Positions 1 to 9,436 of a DNA stretch of 64,000 bases are shown piece by piece; the first letter of the stretch is position 1, and every line of letters begins with the position of its first letter. The position numbers were made by a program, and so were the translations under genes. Source of the stretch: Sedimenticola hydrogenitrophicus (lineage in GTDB: Bacteria > Pseudomonadota > Gammaproteobacteria > Chromatiales > Chromatiaceae); the NCBI RefSeq assembly GCF_025175675.1, contig NZ_JANIOA010000013.1, forward strand, positions 1 to 64,000. The letters are read 5' to 3'. The notes beneath the pieces are model-generated. The model was not told where the DNA came from. It searched no databases and saw nothing but the letters and a program-made list of their open reading frames with translations.

Positions 1-90
1 CGAGTTTGGGCAGGCGCTGAAAAAGGGGCCGGATTCGAGGAAGCAAGCCATCACGTGAGGCCAGCAAGGCAGGCCAATCGCACCCTGAAT
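1..90. repeat. Right-hand part of repeat family B, cut by window edge
   Basis: This stretch matches the right half of the long copy at 1922-2117. Both run from the GGGCAGGCGCTGAAAA segment through GGGGCCGGATTCGAGG to GTGAGGCC(A/G)GCAAGGCAGGCC. The copy begins before the window. Other copies lie at 28559-28641 (short form) and 43952-44145 (inverted). No coding potential is seen from 1 to 377. Confidence 0.7.
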
Positions 91-165
91 AGTTGCCATT
101 AGAGTTCGTAATTAATCCTATTATGATAATTCGTTTTAATAATACATGATGGCGGCGTATAAGAT

Positions 166-354
166 AGTTTTAGGACCTGGAAAGAAATCACTGTTACGGA
201 TTGCGCCGGCCACAGGTTTTATTGAAGAGGCCGTTTGCCTTCAAGGCACGGCAAGGCGCGCATAGTCGTTCTATGTAAGTCTTGCCGTAACGCCGAAGGC
301 GGACGAAAAGACCAACAAGATGTGATAGTTATTTGTTGACAGGTCCTTAACTCC
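166..354. mobile_element. MITE-like inverted-repeat element (family G)
   Basis: The ends form an imperfect terminal inverted repeat of about 27 bp. The left end reads AGTTTTAGGACCTGGAAAG and the right end, reverse-complemented, reads AGTTAAGGACCTGTCAACA. The interior carries further self-complementary segments (CGGCAAGGC near 250 and its complement near 288). It has no ORF, so it would depend on a transposase elsewhere. It ends just before the first possible start of the EamA gene and therefore forms that gene's leader. Only one copy is seen here, so the family assignment is inferred from structure. Confidence 0.55.
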
Positions 355-377
355 AACGAATGGACTCAGGCCCGCCC

Positions 378-1304
378 ATGCTCACCCACTCCGTCAGTCT
401 CTATTTCGCGGCCGTCTTCATCTGGGGCTCCACCTGGTATGCCATCAAGTTCCAGCTCGGTAGCGTGCCTCCCGAACTGTCGGTCGCCTACCGCTTCGCC
501 CTGGCGGCGCTGATCCTGTTTGCCTGGTGTTGGCTGCGCGGCCTGCCGCTACGCTTCGAACGGCGCGAGCATCTGTGGATGGCGCTGCAGGGGCTGATGC
601 TGTTCTGTCTCAACTACCTGATCTTCTACTGGGCCACCGCCGAGCTCACCAGCGGTCTGATCGCGGTGATCTTCTCCACCATCGTGTTGATGAACATCGT
701 CAACAGCGCGCTGTTTTTCCGCAAGCCGATGGATACCTCGATGGTGATCGGTGCCCTGGTCGGCCTGCTCGGCATCACCTTGGTGTTCTGGCCCGAGGTG
801 GCCAGTCTGCAGCAGAACGGCGGCGCCCTGAAGGGCTTGCTGCTGAGCCTGCTGGGGACCTTTATCGCCTCGCTGGGCAACATGCTCTCGGCCAGGAACC
901 AGCAGCGGCGGCTGCCGGTGATCCAGAGCAACGCCTTCGGCATGACCTATGGTGCGCTGATCCTGTTCCTCTACGCCCTGGTGCAGGGGGTGGAGCTGGT
1001 TTACGAGCCGTCGCTTCCCTATAACCTGTCGCTGCTCTATCTGGCCCTGTTCGGTTCGGTGCTCGCCTTCGGCAGCTACCTCACCCTGCTGGGCCGCATC
1101 GGCCCGGAGAAGGCGGCCTATGCCACCGTGCTGTTTCCCCTGGTGGCGCTGGGCATCTCGACCCTGTTCGAGAACTATCACTGGAGCCTGATGGCCGGCG
1201 CCGGAGTGGCGCTGGTGGTGCTGGGCAATGTGCTGATCATCATGCCCAGGCGGCTGCTGCGGCGCTGGATCAGGCGGCCGGGGCTGCAGGAAGAGAACCC
1301 GTAG
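378..1304 (+). CDS. EamA/DMT-family inner-membrane transporter
   Basis: A hydrophobic protein of about 308 residues with roughly ten membrane segments. It has the EamA signature near the N-terminus (FIWGSTWYAIKFQLG) and the internal duplication typical of drug/metabolite transporters. Family members export amino acids, nucleotides or other metabolites, and the substrate cannot be read from sequence. An in-frame ATG also exists at 360. The start at 378 is preferred because it gives the usual short N-terminus before the first membrane segment, although no strong ribosome-binding site precedes either. The basic C-terminal tail (RRLLRRWIRR) fits a cytoplasmic end. The gene stands alone behind a MITE-like element. 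Confidence 0.85.
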   Translation: MLTHSVSLYFAAVFIWGSTWYAIKFQLGSVPPELSVAYRFALAALILFAWCWLRGLPLRFERREHLWMALQGLMLFCLNYLIFYWATAELTSGLIAVIFSTIVLMNIVNSALFFRKPMDTSMVIGALVGLLGITLVFWPEVASLQQNGGALKGLLLSLLGTFIASLGNMLSARNQQRRLPVIQSNAFGMTYGALILFLYALVQGVELVYEPSLPYNLSLLYLALFGSVLAFGSYLTLLGRIGPEKAAYATVLFPLVALGISTLFENYHWSLMAGAGVALVVLGNVLIIMPRRLLRRWIRRPGLQEENP

Positions 1305-1383
1305 CGCTGATGCGTCGCACCGCACAGGGGGCGGCAGTTTTAGTCGCCGGAAAGTGGTGGGTGATGGCGTGGGGAACTGTCGG

Positions 1384-1524
1384 TTACTGATCCAGGGAGT
1401 CGAAATACTCCTGCACCTCCTCGTCGTCCAGGTCATCCAGGTTGTCCAGATCGATATAGCCATAATCGAACTCGTCCTGTTCGAAGCAGGCCTCGGAAAA
1501 GCCGTGGGCGAGGGTCTCATTCAT
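1384..1524 (-). CDS. Small, very acidic protein of 46 residues, unknown function
   Basis: On the minus strand an ATG at 1524 opens a 46-codon frame ending in TAA at 1384. GGGAGATGAAACC precedes the ATG, a good ribosome-binding site. The product begins MNETLAHGFSEACFEQDEF and ends in a run rich in Asp, Glu and Leu, including LDNLDDLDDEEVQEYF. It has one cysteine and almost no basic residues. I do not recognise a family. The good SD and the strongly biased composition argue for a real gene. It could also be a chance frame, since it is short and isolated between a transporter and repeats. Confidence 0.45.
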   Translation of the reverse strand: MNETLAHGFSEACFEQDEFDYGYIDLDNLDDLDDEEVQEYFDSLDQ

Positions 1525-1613
1525 GGTTTCATCTCCCGTGCTGATGGCATCGGGTTCAGGTTAATGAATGAATGGGTCAGCTTGATGACAGCAGGGGAGA
1601 GGTCAGAAACCCC

Positions 1614-1783
1614 GTTGGGGTTCGCAGGCTCACCCCAACCTACGCGACTAAAGCAGCTGTTTCGGAACACGGGGGTAGTCATAGGGCGCCCCATGGGCGC
1701 CGTCGGCGGGCACGGCCCGCCCTATGGTTCTCGAGCATCGCCGGCATAGCCTTGTTGGGGTTCGTTCCTCACCCCAACCTACG
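1614..1783. repeat. Two direct copies of repeat family C
   Basis: Copies of a 30-31 bp palindrome-like unit (GTTGGGGTTCGCAGGCTCAC followed by CCCAACCTACG) lie at 1614-1644 and 1754-1783 (the second reads GTTCGTTCCTC in the middle). Related units occur at 10751-10839, 40796-40884 and 61376-61447, where they form facing pairs. Each unit can itself fold, as TTGGGGT pairs with ACCCCAA. The DNA between the two copies has a GGGCGCC/GGCGCCC-rich hairpin and no gene. Confidence 0.7.
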
Positions 1784-1807
1784 AGTTACATCAATGACGG
1801 CAAGCTT

Positions 1808-1845
1808 AGTAGAGTGGGCACGCTTTTTGTGCCCACCCTTCTACG
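1808..1845. repeat. Hairpin repeat family D (GTGGGCAC / GTGCCCAC)
   Basis: GTGGGCACG, CTTTTT, then GTGCCCAC forms a stem of eight pairs with a T-rich loop, flanked by TAGTAG and TTCTACGC. Near-identical units occur at 28670-28700 and within 40903-40934, twice close behind a family C unit. It could act as a terminator-like hairpin but has no trailing T-run. Confidence 0.65.
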
Positions 1846-1853
1846 CGACTCAG

Positions 1854-1917
1854 GTCCGTAAACGGTACATTGCATCCTCGGCTCCGTTATCGGTACATCC
1901 CTGTACCACTCCTCACC
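1854..1917. repeat. Repeat family E
   Basis: The unit GGTCCGTAAACGGTACATTG followed by CATCCTCGGCTCCG and CCCTGTACCACTCCTC recurs in whole or part at 10669-10717 (reverse orientation), 10863-10972 (partly duplicated) and 15230-15275 (reverse orientation). It is intergenic in every case and non-coding. Confidence 0.6.
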
Positions 1918-1921
1918 CATG

Positions 1922-2117
1922 CTCACGGGGTGATTGGCCTGTCTTGTTGGTCGATCTTGATGGCGCCTCGAATCCGGCCCCTTTTTCAGATTCAAGCCTG
2001 CCCTTGTTTGAGCGAAGCGAGTTTGGGCAGGCGCTGAAAATGGGGCCGGATTCGAGGATACAAGCCATCACGTGAGGCCGGCAAGGCAGGCCAACCGCTT
2101 ACAGGCCAGGTGAGTAG
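1922..2117. repeat. Repeat family B, full-length nested palindrome
   Basis: The outer arms are TGATTGGCCTGTCTTGTTGG (1931) and GGCCGGCAAGGCAGGCC (about 2077-2093), roughly inverted. Inside sits a second, better inverted repeat: CCTCGAATCCGGCCCC (1966-1981) against GGGGCCGGATTCGAGG (2042-2057). The core reads GAGCGAAGCGAGTTTGGGCA. This looks like one palindromic element carrying another. It lies immediately downstream of lipA and could act as the operon's transcription barrier. Confidence 0.7.
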
Positions 2118-2128
2118 TTACGAGAACA

Positions 2129-3175
2129 TTAAAGCAGGTCGGCGTCGTGCCAGGTGACCACCTGGGGAACGCTGTCGGGATTGCGCGGCCGGTCCGTGTC
2201 ACGGGTCGGGGCCGGTTCCACCAGTCCGGCGGCTTGGGCGTCGGCGTGGTAGGAGGAGCGCACGAAGGGGCCGCTCGCCACGTGGGAGAAGCCGAGTGCC
2301 TCGCCGTAGCGTTTCAACTGATCAAACTCGGCCGGGGTGACATAGCGGCTCACCGGCAGATGGTGGGGGCTGGGTTGCAGGTACTGACCCAGGGTGAGCA
2401 GTTCGCAGCCGTGGCTACGCAGATCCTGCATCACCTGGCTGATCTCCATCACGGTCTCCCCCAGTCCCAGCATCAGGCCCGATTTTGTCGCTACCTCGGG
2501 GTTTTCCCGCTTGAATTTCTGCAGCAGATCGAGCGACCACTGGTAATCGGCACCGGGCCGTACCGATTTGTACAGCCTCGGCACCGTCTCCAGATTGTGG
2601 TTCAGCACATCTGGGGGCGTTTCGCCAAGGATATTCAACGCCGGTTCCATGCGGCCGCGGAAGTCGGGTACCAGGATCTCCACCTTGATGCCCGGATTGG
2701 CCTCGCGCACCGCCCGGATGCAGGCGGCGTAGTGGCCGGCGCCGCCATCCGCCAGATCGTCCCGGTCCACCGAGGTGATCACCACGTAGCGCAGGCCCAT
2801 CTTTTTCACCGCTGCGGCCAGCCGCGCCGGTTCCCCCTGGTCAAGGGCCAGCGGCCGGCCGTGAGCCACGTCGCAGAAGGGACAGCGGCGGGTGCAGATG
2901 TCCCCCATGATCATGAAGGTGGCGGTGCCGTGATGGAAGCACTCCGCCAGGTTGGGGCAGGCCGCCTCCTGGCAGACCGTGTGCAGCCCGGTCTCCGCCA
3001 CCAGCGCCTCGACCCGGCGCCGCTGCGCCGGGTCGGGGAGCTTGATGCGCAGCCACTCCGGCTTCGGCAACGGGGTGGCGGCGGGCACCACCTTGATCGG
3101 GATACGCGACACCTTGTCGGCATCGCGCAGCTTCTCGCCCGCCACCACCTGGCGTTTTACCCTGGAGTCTGTCAT
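2129..3175 (-). CDS. lipA: Lipoyl synthase (radical SAM)
   Basis: 348 residues. LipA inserts two sulfurs into protein-bound octanoyl groups to make the lipoyl cofactor. It has the auxiliary-cluster cysteines [12 protein letters not shown] and the radical-SAM motif CTRRCPFC, both typical of LipA. It also has the usual C-terminal region with the conserved RSSYHA, here [11 protein letters not shown]. It is the last gene of the minus-strand aceE-aceF-lpdA-lipA run, 17 bp after lpdA. It is therefore probably co-transcribed with the complex whose lipoyl domains it modifies. No lipB is present in the window. Length and motifs are complete. Confidence 0.96.
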   Translation of the reverse strand: MTDSRVKRQVVAGEKLRDADKVSRIPIKVVPAATPLPKPEWLRIKLPDPAQRRRVEALVAETGLHTVCQEAACPNLAECFHHGTATFMIMGDICTRRCPFCDVAHGRPLALDQGEPARLAAAVKKMGLRYVVITSVDRDDLADGGAGHYAACIRAVREANPGIKVEILVPDFRGRMEPALNILGETPPDVLNHNLETVPRLYKSVRPGADYQWSLDLLQKFKRENPEVATKSGLMLGLGETVMEISQVMQDLRSHGCELLTLGQYLQPSPHHLPVSRYVTPAEFDQLKRYGEALGFSHVASGPFVRSSYHADAQAAGLVEPAPTRDTDRPRNPDSVPQVVTWHDADLL

Positions 3176-3192
3176 TTGGCTGGCCTGTCTGG

Positions 3193-5277
3193 TTACTTTT
3201 TGCGTTTCGGAATGAACAGGTCGGTAATGCTGCCCTCGAACGCCTCGGCCGCCATCGCCACCGTCTCCGACAGGGTCGGGTGCGGGTGTACGGTAAGACC
3301 GATATCGGAGGCGTCACAACCCATCTCGATGGCCAGACAGACCTCGGCGATCAGATCGCCGGCGTTGGGGCCGACGATGCCGGCACCGATCACCTGGCCG
3401 CTCTCCTCGTCGAAGATCATCTTGGTCAGCCCCTCATCCCGTCCCAGGGAGAGGGAGCGGCCGCTGGCGGCCCAGGGGAAGGCCCCCTTGCCGAACTTGA
3501 TCCCCTCTGCCTTGGCCTCCGCCTCGGTCTTGCCGACCCAGGCGATCTCCGGATCGGTGTAGGCGACCGACGGGATCACCCAGGCGTCGAAGAAGGTGCT
3601 GAGTCCGGCGCACACCTCGGCCGCCACCTTGCCTTCGTGCACCGCCTTGTGCGCCAGCATCGGCTGGCCCACCACGTCGCCGATGGCGAAGATGTGCGGC
3701 ACGTTGCTGCGCTGCTGCTTGTCGACGTGGATGAAACCGTGGTCATCCACCGCCACCCCGGCGTTTTGGGCGTCGATCTTGTGGCCGTTGGGCGAGCGGC
3801 CGACGGCGACCAGGATGGCGTCATAGAGCTGCGGCTCGGGGGCCTTGGCACCCTCGAAGGTGACCCGCAGTCCCTCGTCCAGGGCTTCCACTTTGCTGAC
3901 CCGGGTCTGGGTGAGGATCGCCTCGTACTGCTTCTCCAATTTCTTGTGCAGCGGCTTGACAATATCCTTGTCGGCCCCGGTGATCAGGCCATCGAGCATC
4001 TCCACCACGCTGATCCGGCTACCCAGGGCGTGATAGACCGTGGCCATCTCCAGGCCGATGATGCCGCCGCCGATCACCAGCATGCGCTTGGGGATCTGTT
4101 TCAGCATCAGCGCGCCGGTGGAGTCGATAATGCGCTCGTCATCCGGCAGGAACGGCAGCTTCACCGGTGCCGAACCCGCGGCAATGATGCACTGGGTGAA
4201 GCCGACGGTGGTGGTCTGGCCCTCGGCGTCGGTGACCTCGATATTGCTCTGGTCGATGAACTTGCCGTAGCCGTTGACCACCTGCACCTTGCGCTGTTTG
4301 GCCAGCCCCATCAGGCCGCCGGTGAGGCGGGTGACGATGCCGTTCTTCCAGTCGCGCAGGGCGTCCAGGTCCACCTCCGGCTCAATGAATTTGAGGCCGT
4401 GGTTGCGGAAATCGCGGGCCTCCTCCAGCACCTTGGCGGCGTGCAGCAGCGCCTTGGAGGGGATGCAGCCCACGTTGAGACAGACGCCGCCGAGGCTGCT
4501 GTGGCGCTCGATCAGGATCACCTTCTTGCCCAGATCGGCGGCGCGGAAAGCGGCGGTATAGCCGCCGGGGCCGGCACCCAGCACCACCACGTCGGCCTGG
4601 ATGTCGGCGTTACCGATATAGGTGGTCGGCTCCTGGCTGGCCGCCACCTTGGGGGCGGCCGGGGCCGGGCCGGTTCCGGCCGACGAAGCCTTGGCGCCGG
4701 CCCCGCCGGGACTGGCCACCTCCAGGGTGAGCACGAGATCGCCCTGGGAGACCTGTTCACCCACCTTGACATGCACCGAGTGCACGGTACCGCTGCTCGG
4801 GGAGGGCAGTTCCATGGAGGCCTTGTCGCTCTCCAGGGTGAGCATCGGGGTGTCCATACTGATCTTGTCGCCGGGCATCACCAGCACCTCGATCACGTCC
4901 ACATCCTGGAAGTCGCCGATGTCGGGTACATAGACGTCCTGCAGCACGGTCTTGCCGGCATCGCCCGGTGCCGCGCCATGGTTGGCGTTTTTCTGCAGCA
5001 GCGGTTGCGGCTCCTGCACCGCCACCTTGGGTTCCACCGCCTTGTCCAGGCTGAGGATCAGGCTGCCGGTCGATACCGTGTCGCCCAGCTTGACGAAGAG
5101 TTCCTGCACCGTGCCGGAGAACGGCGACGGGATCTCCATGGAGGCCTTGTCGCTCTCCAGGGTGATCAGCGGGTCGTCGATATTGACGGCATCACCCACC
5201 GACACCAGGATCTCGATAATCTCCACATCTTCGAACTCCCCGATGTCGGGGACATGAATCTGTTCAATGTTGCTCAT
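3193..5277 (-). CDS. lpdA: Dihydrolipoyl dehydrogenase (E3) with two N-terminal lipoyl domains
   Basis: 694 residues, about 220 longer than a plain E3. Two lipoyl domains precede the flavoprotein, at roughly residues 5-80 and 113-188, each with the lipoylated lysine in ESDKASME. Linkers rich in Ala and Pro follow each domain. The E3 part starts near residue 225 with the FAD-binding motif [13 protein letters not shown] and has the redox disulfide [13 protein letters not shown]. It has the second dinucleotide motif [12 protein letters not shown] and the C-terminal HPHPTLSE active-site segment. It reoxidises dihydrolipoamide with NAD+ in the pyruvate dehydrogenase complex. Single lipoyl domains on E3 are known in several proteobacteria, and two is less usual. 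The gene is third in the operon. Confidence 0.95.
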   Translation of the reverse strand: MSNIEQIHVPDIGEFEDVEIIEILVSVGDAVNIDDPLITLESDKASMEIPSPFSGTVQELFVKLGDTVSTGSLILSLDKAVEPKVAVQEPQPLLQKNANHGAAPGDAGKTVLQDVYVPDIGDFQDVDVIEVLVMPGDKISMDTPMLTLESDKASMELPSPSSGTVHSVHVKVGEQVSQGDLVLTLEVASPGGAGAKASSAGTGPAPAAPKVAASQEPTTYIGNADIQADVVVLGAGPGGYTAAFRAADLGKKVILIERHSSLGGVCLNVGCIPSKALLHAAKVLEEARDFRNHGLKFIEPEVDLDALRDWKNGIVTRLTGGLMGLAKQRKVQVVNGYGKFIDQSNIEVTDAEGQTTTVGFTQCIIAAGSAPVKLPFLPDDERIIDSTGALMLKQIPKRMLVIGGGIIGLEMATVYHALGSRISVVEMLDGLITGADKDIVKPLHKKLEKQYEAILTQTRVSKVEALDEGLRVTFEGAKAPEPQLYDAILVAVGRSPNGHKIDAQNAGVAVDDHGFIHVDKQQRSNVPHIFAIGDVVGQPMLAHKAVHEGKVAAEVCAGLSTFFDAWVIPSVAYTDPEIAWVGKTEAEAKAEGIKFGKGAFPWAASGRSLSLGRDEGLTKMIFDEESGQVIGAGIVGPNAGDLIAEVCLAIEMGCDASDIGLTVHPHPTLSETVAMAAEAFEGSITDLFIPKRKK

Positions 5278-5310
5278 GATCTTAATTCCGTTTGTTGTGG
5301 TGTTGGGAGG

Positions 5311-6642
5311 TCAGAGCAGCAGCCGCCGCACGTCGTTCATCAGCATGCCGAGGTGACGCACGAAGTGCGCGGCCTGGGCGCCGTCGATGACCCGATGGTC
5401 GTAGGAGAGCGACATCGGCTGCATCAGCCGGGGGATGAACTCGCTACCGTTCCACACCGGTTTCATCTGCGAGCGGGTGAGGCCGAGAATAGCCACCTCC
5501 GGCGCATTCACGATCGGGGTAAAGGCGGTACCGCCGATGCCCCCGAGGCTGGAGATGGTGAAGGTGGCGCCCTGCATGTCGCCCGGTTTCAGCTTCTTGT
5601 CCCGCGCCTTGGCGCTCATCTCCATCAGCTCGGCGGAGATCTCGAAGATGCTCTTGCGGTCCACGTCGCGGATCACCGGCACCACCAGGCCGTTGGGGGT
5701 GTCCACGGCGACACCGATGTTGATGTACTTCTTCAGGATCAGGTTTTCGCCGCTGCCGTCCAGGGAGGAGTTGAAGGTGGGGTAGGCCTTCAGGGTGGCG
5801 GCGCAGGCCTTCATGAAGAAGCTCAGCAGGGTGACCCGCACCCCCTGTTTTTCGGTTTCGGCCTTGAGCGATTTGCGGAACGCCTCGACCTCGCTGATAT
5901 CGGTCTCGTCGTGGTGGGTGACGTGGGGCACGTTGAGCCAGGACCGGCTCAGGTTGATGCCGGTGAGGCGCTTGATCTTGCTCAGCGGCTGGAACTCCAC
6001 CTCACCGAACTTGGAAAAGTCCTGTTCCGGGATGGGCGGGATGCCGGCGCCGGTCCTGGCAGGGGCGGTCGCGATGGCCTGCGGCTCATCGAACTGACCG
6101 CTGGCCAGGGCCTGCAGTACCCGCTGTCCCGCATTGGAGAGATCCTCCCGGGTGATGCGGCCCTTGCGGCCGGTGCCCTGCAGGGTGTTCAGGTCGATGC
6201 CCTTTTCGCGGGCGATACGCCGTACCGCGGGGCTGGCGTGGGTGCGCTCGAATGAGACCTCACGGAGGTCGGCGGCCGGCTCGGTGACCGGTGCGGCACG
6301 GCTGGGGGCCGCGGCGGCAATCGGGGCGGCGACCGGGGTGGCAACCGGCTCAGGGGCCGGCGCCGGTGCGGCTGCCGCGGTGGGTTCAGCGGCCGCGGCG
6401 GCCCCTTCAACCTCCAGCAGCAGGATCAGGCTGCCCTCGGAGACCTTGTCGCCCAGCGCCACCTTGATCTCTTTCACCACGCCGACATCGGCCGAGGGGA
6501 TCTCCATCGAGGCCTTGTCGCTCTCCAGGGTGATCAGCGGATCATCCACGGCAATGCGGTCGCCGGGGGCGACCAGGATCTCGATCAGTTCAACGTCGCT
6601 GAAGTCGCCGATGTCCGGCACACGAATTTCTTTAATAGTCAC
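5311..6642 (-). CDS. aceF: Dihydrolipoyllysine acetyltransferase (E2 of pyruvate dehydrogenase)
   Basis: 443 residues, short for a gammaproteobacterial AceF because it carries only one lipoyl domain (about residues 3-77, [11 protein letters not shown]) instead of the three of E. coli. An Ala/Pro linker (about 85-125) leads to the peripheral subunit-binding domain (ASPAVRRIAREKGIDL, about 137-172). The catalytic acyltransferase domain follows, with SYDHRVIDGAQAA near the C-terminus supplying the active-site His and Asp. It transfers acetyl groups from lipoamide to CoA and forms the core of the complex. It lies 28 bp after aceE and 33 bp before lpdA, which carries two further lipoyl domains. 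Confidence 0.96.
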   Translation of the reverse strand: MTIKEIRVPDIGDFSDVELIEILVAPGDRIAVDDPLITLESDKASMEIPSADVGVVKEIKVALGDKVSEGSLILLLEVEGAAAAAEPTAAAAPAPAPEPVATPVAAPIAAAAPSRAAPVTEPAADLREVSFERTHASPAVRRIAREKGIDLNTLQGTGRKGRITREDLSNAGQRVLQALASGQFDEPQAIATAPARTGAGIPPIPEQDFSKFGEVEFQPLSKIKRLTGINLSRSWLNVPHVTHHDETDISEVEAFRKSLKAETEKQGVRVTLLSFFMKACAATLKAYPTFNSSLDGSGENLILKKYINIGVAVDTPNGLVVPVIRDVDRKSIFEISAELMEMSAKARDKKLKPGDMQGATFTISSLGGIGGTAFTPIVNAPEVAILGLTRSQMKPVWNGSEFIPRLMQPMSLSYDHRVIDGAQAAHFVRHLGMLMNDVRRLLL

Positions 6643-6670
6643 GTCTGTTTCTCCTTGTTCTGGGCGCGGC

Positions 6671-9358
6671 TTAAACGCTTACCGGATTGGGCTTGTCGGC
6701 ATCGATGCCGTACTGCTCAATCGCCTGGCTGACCAGTTTGACCGGGATGGTGCCTGCGTCGGCCAGCGCCTTGAGGGCGGTGATGGCGACATAGTGGCGA
6801 TCCACCTCGAAATGGCGGCGCAATCCCTCGCGGCTGTCGGAGCGGCCGAAGCCGTCGGTGCCCAGGGTGTGGTAAGCGGCCGGGACGAAGGGCCGGATCT
6901 GCTCGGCAAAGTTCTTCATGTAGTCGCTGGCGGCGATCACCGGACCCTCGCGATCCTTCAGGCACGCCTCCACGTGGCTGACCCGAGGAGCCTGCTGCGG
7001 ATGCAGCCGGTTCCAGCGCTCCACGTCCTGGCCGTCACGGCACAGCTCGTTGAAGCTGGTGGCGCTCCAGATATCGGCGGCGATGTTGAAGTCGTTCTTC
7101 AGCAGCTCGGCGCCGGCGATCACCTCGTTGAGAATGGTGCCGCAACCCAGCAATTGGACGCGGGGGTTCTTCTTCTTGCCCTTCTTCTCCACCTCGCTGC
7201 TCTGCAGGTGGTAAAGGCCCTTGAGAATGCCCTCCTCGGCGCCTTCCGGCATGTCGGGGTGGCTGTAGTTCTCGTTCATGGTGGTCAGGTAGTAGAAGAC
7301 ATTCTCCTGCTCCTGGAACATGCGCCGCATGCCCTCGTGCACGATCACCGCCACCTCGTAGTGGTAGGTGGGGTCGTAAGAGATGCAGTTGGGGATGAAG
7401 CTGGCAAACAGCTGGCTGTGGCCGTCCTGGTGCTGCAGACCTTCGCCGTTCAGGGTGGTACGGCCGGCGGTGCCGCCGATCAGGAAGCCGCGTGCCTGCA
7501 GGTCGCCGGCGGCCCAGGCCAGGTCGCCGATACGCTGGAAGCCGAACATGGAGTAGTAGATATAGAACGGCATCATGGTGACGCCGTGGCTGCTGTAGGC
7601 ACTGGCGGCGGCGATCCAGGAGGACATGGCGCCGGCCTCGTTGATGCCTTCCTGCAGCAGCTGGCCCTGCTTGTCCTCGCGGTAGGGCATGATGTCGCCG
7701 GAATCCATGGGCGTGTAGAGCTGGCCTTCGGGGGCGTAGATGCCCATCTGGCGGAACATGCCCTCCATGCCGAAGGTGCGTGCCTCATCCGGCACGATCG
7801 GCACCAGGCGCGGGCCGATCTCCTTGTTGCGGGAGATGGCGACCATGGCCCGCACCAGCGCCATGGTGGTGGACATGGTGCGCTGACCGGTGCCCTTCAG
7901 CAGCAGGTCGAACATGGAGAGCGGCGGGATGGTCAGGATATCGCCCTGGGTGCGCCGCGCCGGCAGGTAACCGCCCAGTTGCCGGCGCTGGCCATGCAGG
8001 TACTGCATCTCCGCGCTGTCGTCGGCCGGCTTCAGGAAGTTGGCCTGCAGCACATCCTCCTCGGAGATGTCGAGCTCCAGACGGGCGCGGAATTTTTTCA
8101 GCTGGTCGTTGCCCAGTTTCTTCTGCTGGTGGGAGATGTTCTGGCCCTCGCCGGCCTCGCCCATGCCATAGCCCTTGACCGTCTTGGCCAGGATCAGGGT
8201 CGGCTGGCCGACGGTGTTGACCGCCTCGGAGTAGGCGGCGAACACCTTTTGCGGATCGTGACCGCCACGGATCAGATCGTGATAGATCTGATCATCGGTC
8301 ATGTGCTCCACCATCTTCTTCAGTTCGGGGTACTTGCCGAAGAAGTATTCACGCACATAGGCGCCGTCCTTCGCCTTGAAGCTCTGGTACTCGCCGTCCA
8401 CGCACTCTTCCATGCGCTTGCGCAGCAGGCCGTTGTGGTCCTGCGCCAGCAGCTTGTCCCAGGAGGCGCCCCAGATCACCTTGATCACGTTCCAGCCGGT
8501 GCCGCGGAAATTGCCTTCCAGCTCCTGGATGATCTTGCCGTTGCCGCGTACCGGGCCGTCCAGGCGCTGCAGGTTGCAGTTGATGACGAAGATCAGGTTG
8601 TCCAGCTTTTCGCGCACCGCCAGGGCGATGGCGCCCTGCGCCTCCGGCTCGTCGGTCTCGCCGTCGCCCAGGAACACCCATACCTTGCGGTTGGATTTGG
8701 GGATCAGACCGCGGTTCTCCAGGTACTTCATGAAACGCGCCTGGTAGATCGCCATGATCGGCCCCAGGCCCATGGAGACCGTGGGGAACTGCCAGAAGTT
8801 CTTCATCAGCCAGGGATGGGGGTAGGAGGGGAGGCCCTTGCCGCCGGTCTCCATACGGAAGTTGTCCAGCTGTTCCTCGCTGATACGCCCCTCCAGGAAG
8901 GCGCGGGCGTAGATGCCCGGTGCCGCATGGCCCTGGAAATAGATTAGGTCGCCGCCGTGCACGTCGCTGGCGGCGCGCCAAAAGTGGTTGAAGCCGGTCT
9001 CGTAGAGCACCGCCGAGGACTGGAAGCTGGCGATGTGCCCGCCGGGAGCGGCCGGCTTGCGGTTGGCCCGCACCACCATGGCCATGGCGTTCCAGCGGAC
9101 GATGTCGCGCAGTCGGGCCTCGACGGCCGGGTCGCCGGGGAGCTTCGGCTCGCGGCTGACCGGAATAGAGTTCAGATAAGGGGTGCGGGAGCAGTCCGGC
9201 GGCTCGACCCCGGCCGCCGTGGCCTTGTCGATGGTGCGCTTGATCAGGAATTTCGCACGCTCCGTGCCCTCCCGCTCCAGCACCACATCGATCGCTTCCA
9301 TCCACTCCAGGGTCTCCTGGGGATCCACATCCCGGTACTCGCTCGAACGATTGATCAT
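6671..9358 (-). CDS. aceE: Pyruvate dehydrogenase E1 component, homodimeric type
   Basis: 895 residues, matching the AceE family (887 in E. coli). It decarboxylates pyruvate with thiamine diphosphate and reductively acetylates the E2 lipoyl group. The ThDP motif is visible as GDGETDEPEAQGA followed by FVINCNLQRLDGPVRG. The start ATG at 9358 has GAGGAAGAG just upstream on the minus strand. First gene of the operon aceE-aceF-lpdA-lipA. A palindromic operator candidate lies about 65 bp upstream (9422-9436), and a PdhR-like regulator is divergently encoded, so pyruvate-responsive repression is likely by analogy with E. coli. Confidence 0.97.
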   Translation of the reverse strand: MINRSSEYRDVDPQETLEWMEAIDVVLEREGTERAKFLIKRTIDKATAAGVEPPDCSRTPYLNSIPVSREPKLPGDPAVEARLRDIVRWNAMAMVVRANRKPAAPGGHIASFQSSAVLYETGFNHFWRAASDVHGGDLIYFQGHAAPGIYARAFLEGRISEEQLDNFRMETGGKGLPSYPHPWLMKNFWQFPTVSMGLGPIMAIYQARFMKYLENRGLIPKSNRKVWVFLGDGETDEPEAQGAIALAVREKLDNLIFVINCNLQRLDGPVRGNGKIIQELEGNFRGTGWNVIKVIWGASWDKLLAQDHNGLLRKRMEECVDGEYQSFKAKDGAYVREYFFGKYPELKKMVEHMTDDQIYHDLIRGGHDPQKVFAAYSEAVNTVGQPTLILAKTVKGYGMGEAGEGQNISHQQKKLGNDQLKKFRARLELDISEEDVLQANFLKPADDSAEMQYLHGQRRQLGGYLPARRTQGDILTIPPLSMFDLLLKGTGQRTMSTTMALVRAMVAISRNKEIGPRLVPIVPDEARTFGMEGMFRQMGIYAPEGQLYTPMDSGDIMPYREDKQGQLLQEGINEAGAMSSWIAAASAYSSHGVTMMPFYIYYSMFGFQRIGDLAWAAGDLQARGFLIGGTAGRTTLNGEGLQHQDGHSQLFASFIPNCISYDPTYHYEVAVIVHEGMRRMFQEQENVFYYLTTMNENYSHPDMPEGAEEGILKGLYHLQSSEVEKKGKKKNPRVQLLGCGTILNEVIAGAELLKNDFNIAADIWSATSFNELCRDGQDVERWNRLHPQQAPRVSHVEACLKDREGPVIAASDYMKNFAEQIRPFVPAAYHTLGTDGFGRSDSREGLRRHFEVDRHYVAITALKALADAGTIPVKLVSQAIEQYGIDADKPNPVSV

Positions 9359-9421
9359 GGCTTCTCTTCCTCTACTGGTCAGTGCTTGTTGGAATTATTA
9401 GTATGCGTTGTTAGTAATATC

Positions 9422-9436
9422 AATGGTCCGACCATT
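9422..9436. promoter_or_regulatory. Candidate PdhR operator upstream of aceE
   Basis: AATGGTC-C-GACCATT is a perfect 15 bp palindrome. It closely resembles the E. coli PdhR site, whose core is TTGGTNNNACCAA. It sits 64 bp before the aceE start, in an AT-rich gap whose other side holds a pdhR-like gene. Related half-sites (CAATGGTCAGAC at 9579-9590 and ATTGGTCGTA at 9595-9604) lie nearer the regulator. Confidence 0.55.

Noticed and set aside
549-1520. Long minus-strand frame of 323 residues opposite the EamA gene
   Set aside because: It is antisense to a clear membrane transporter, is rich in Gln/His as expected for a shadow frame, and has no recognisable motif.
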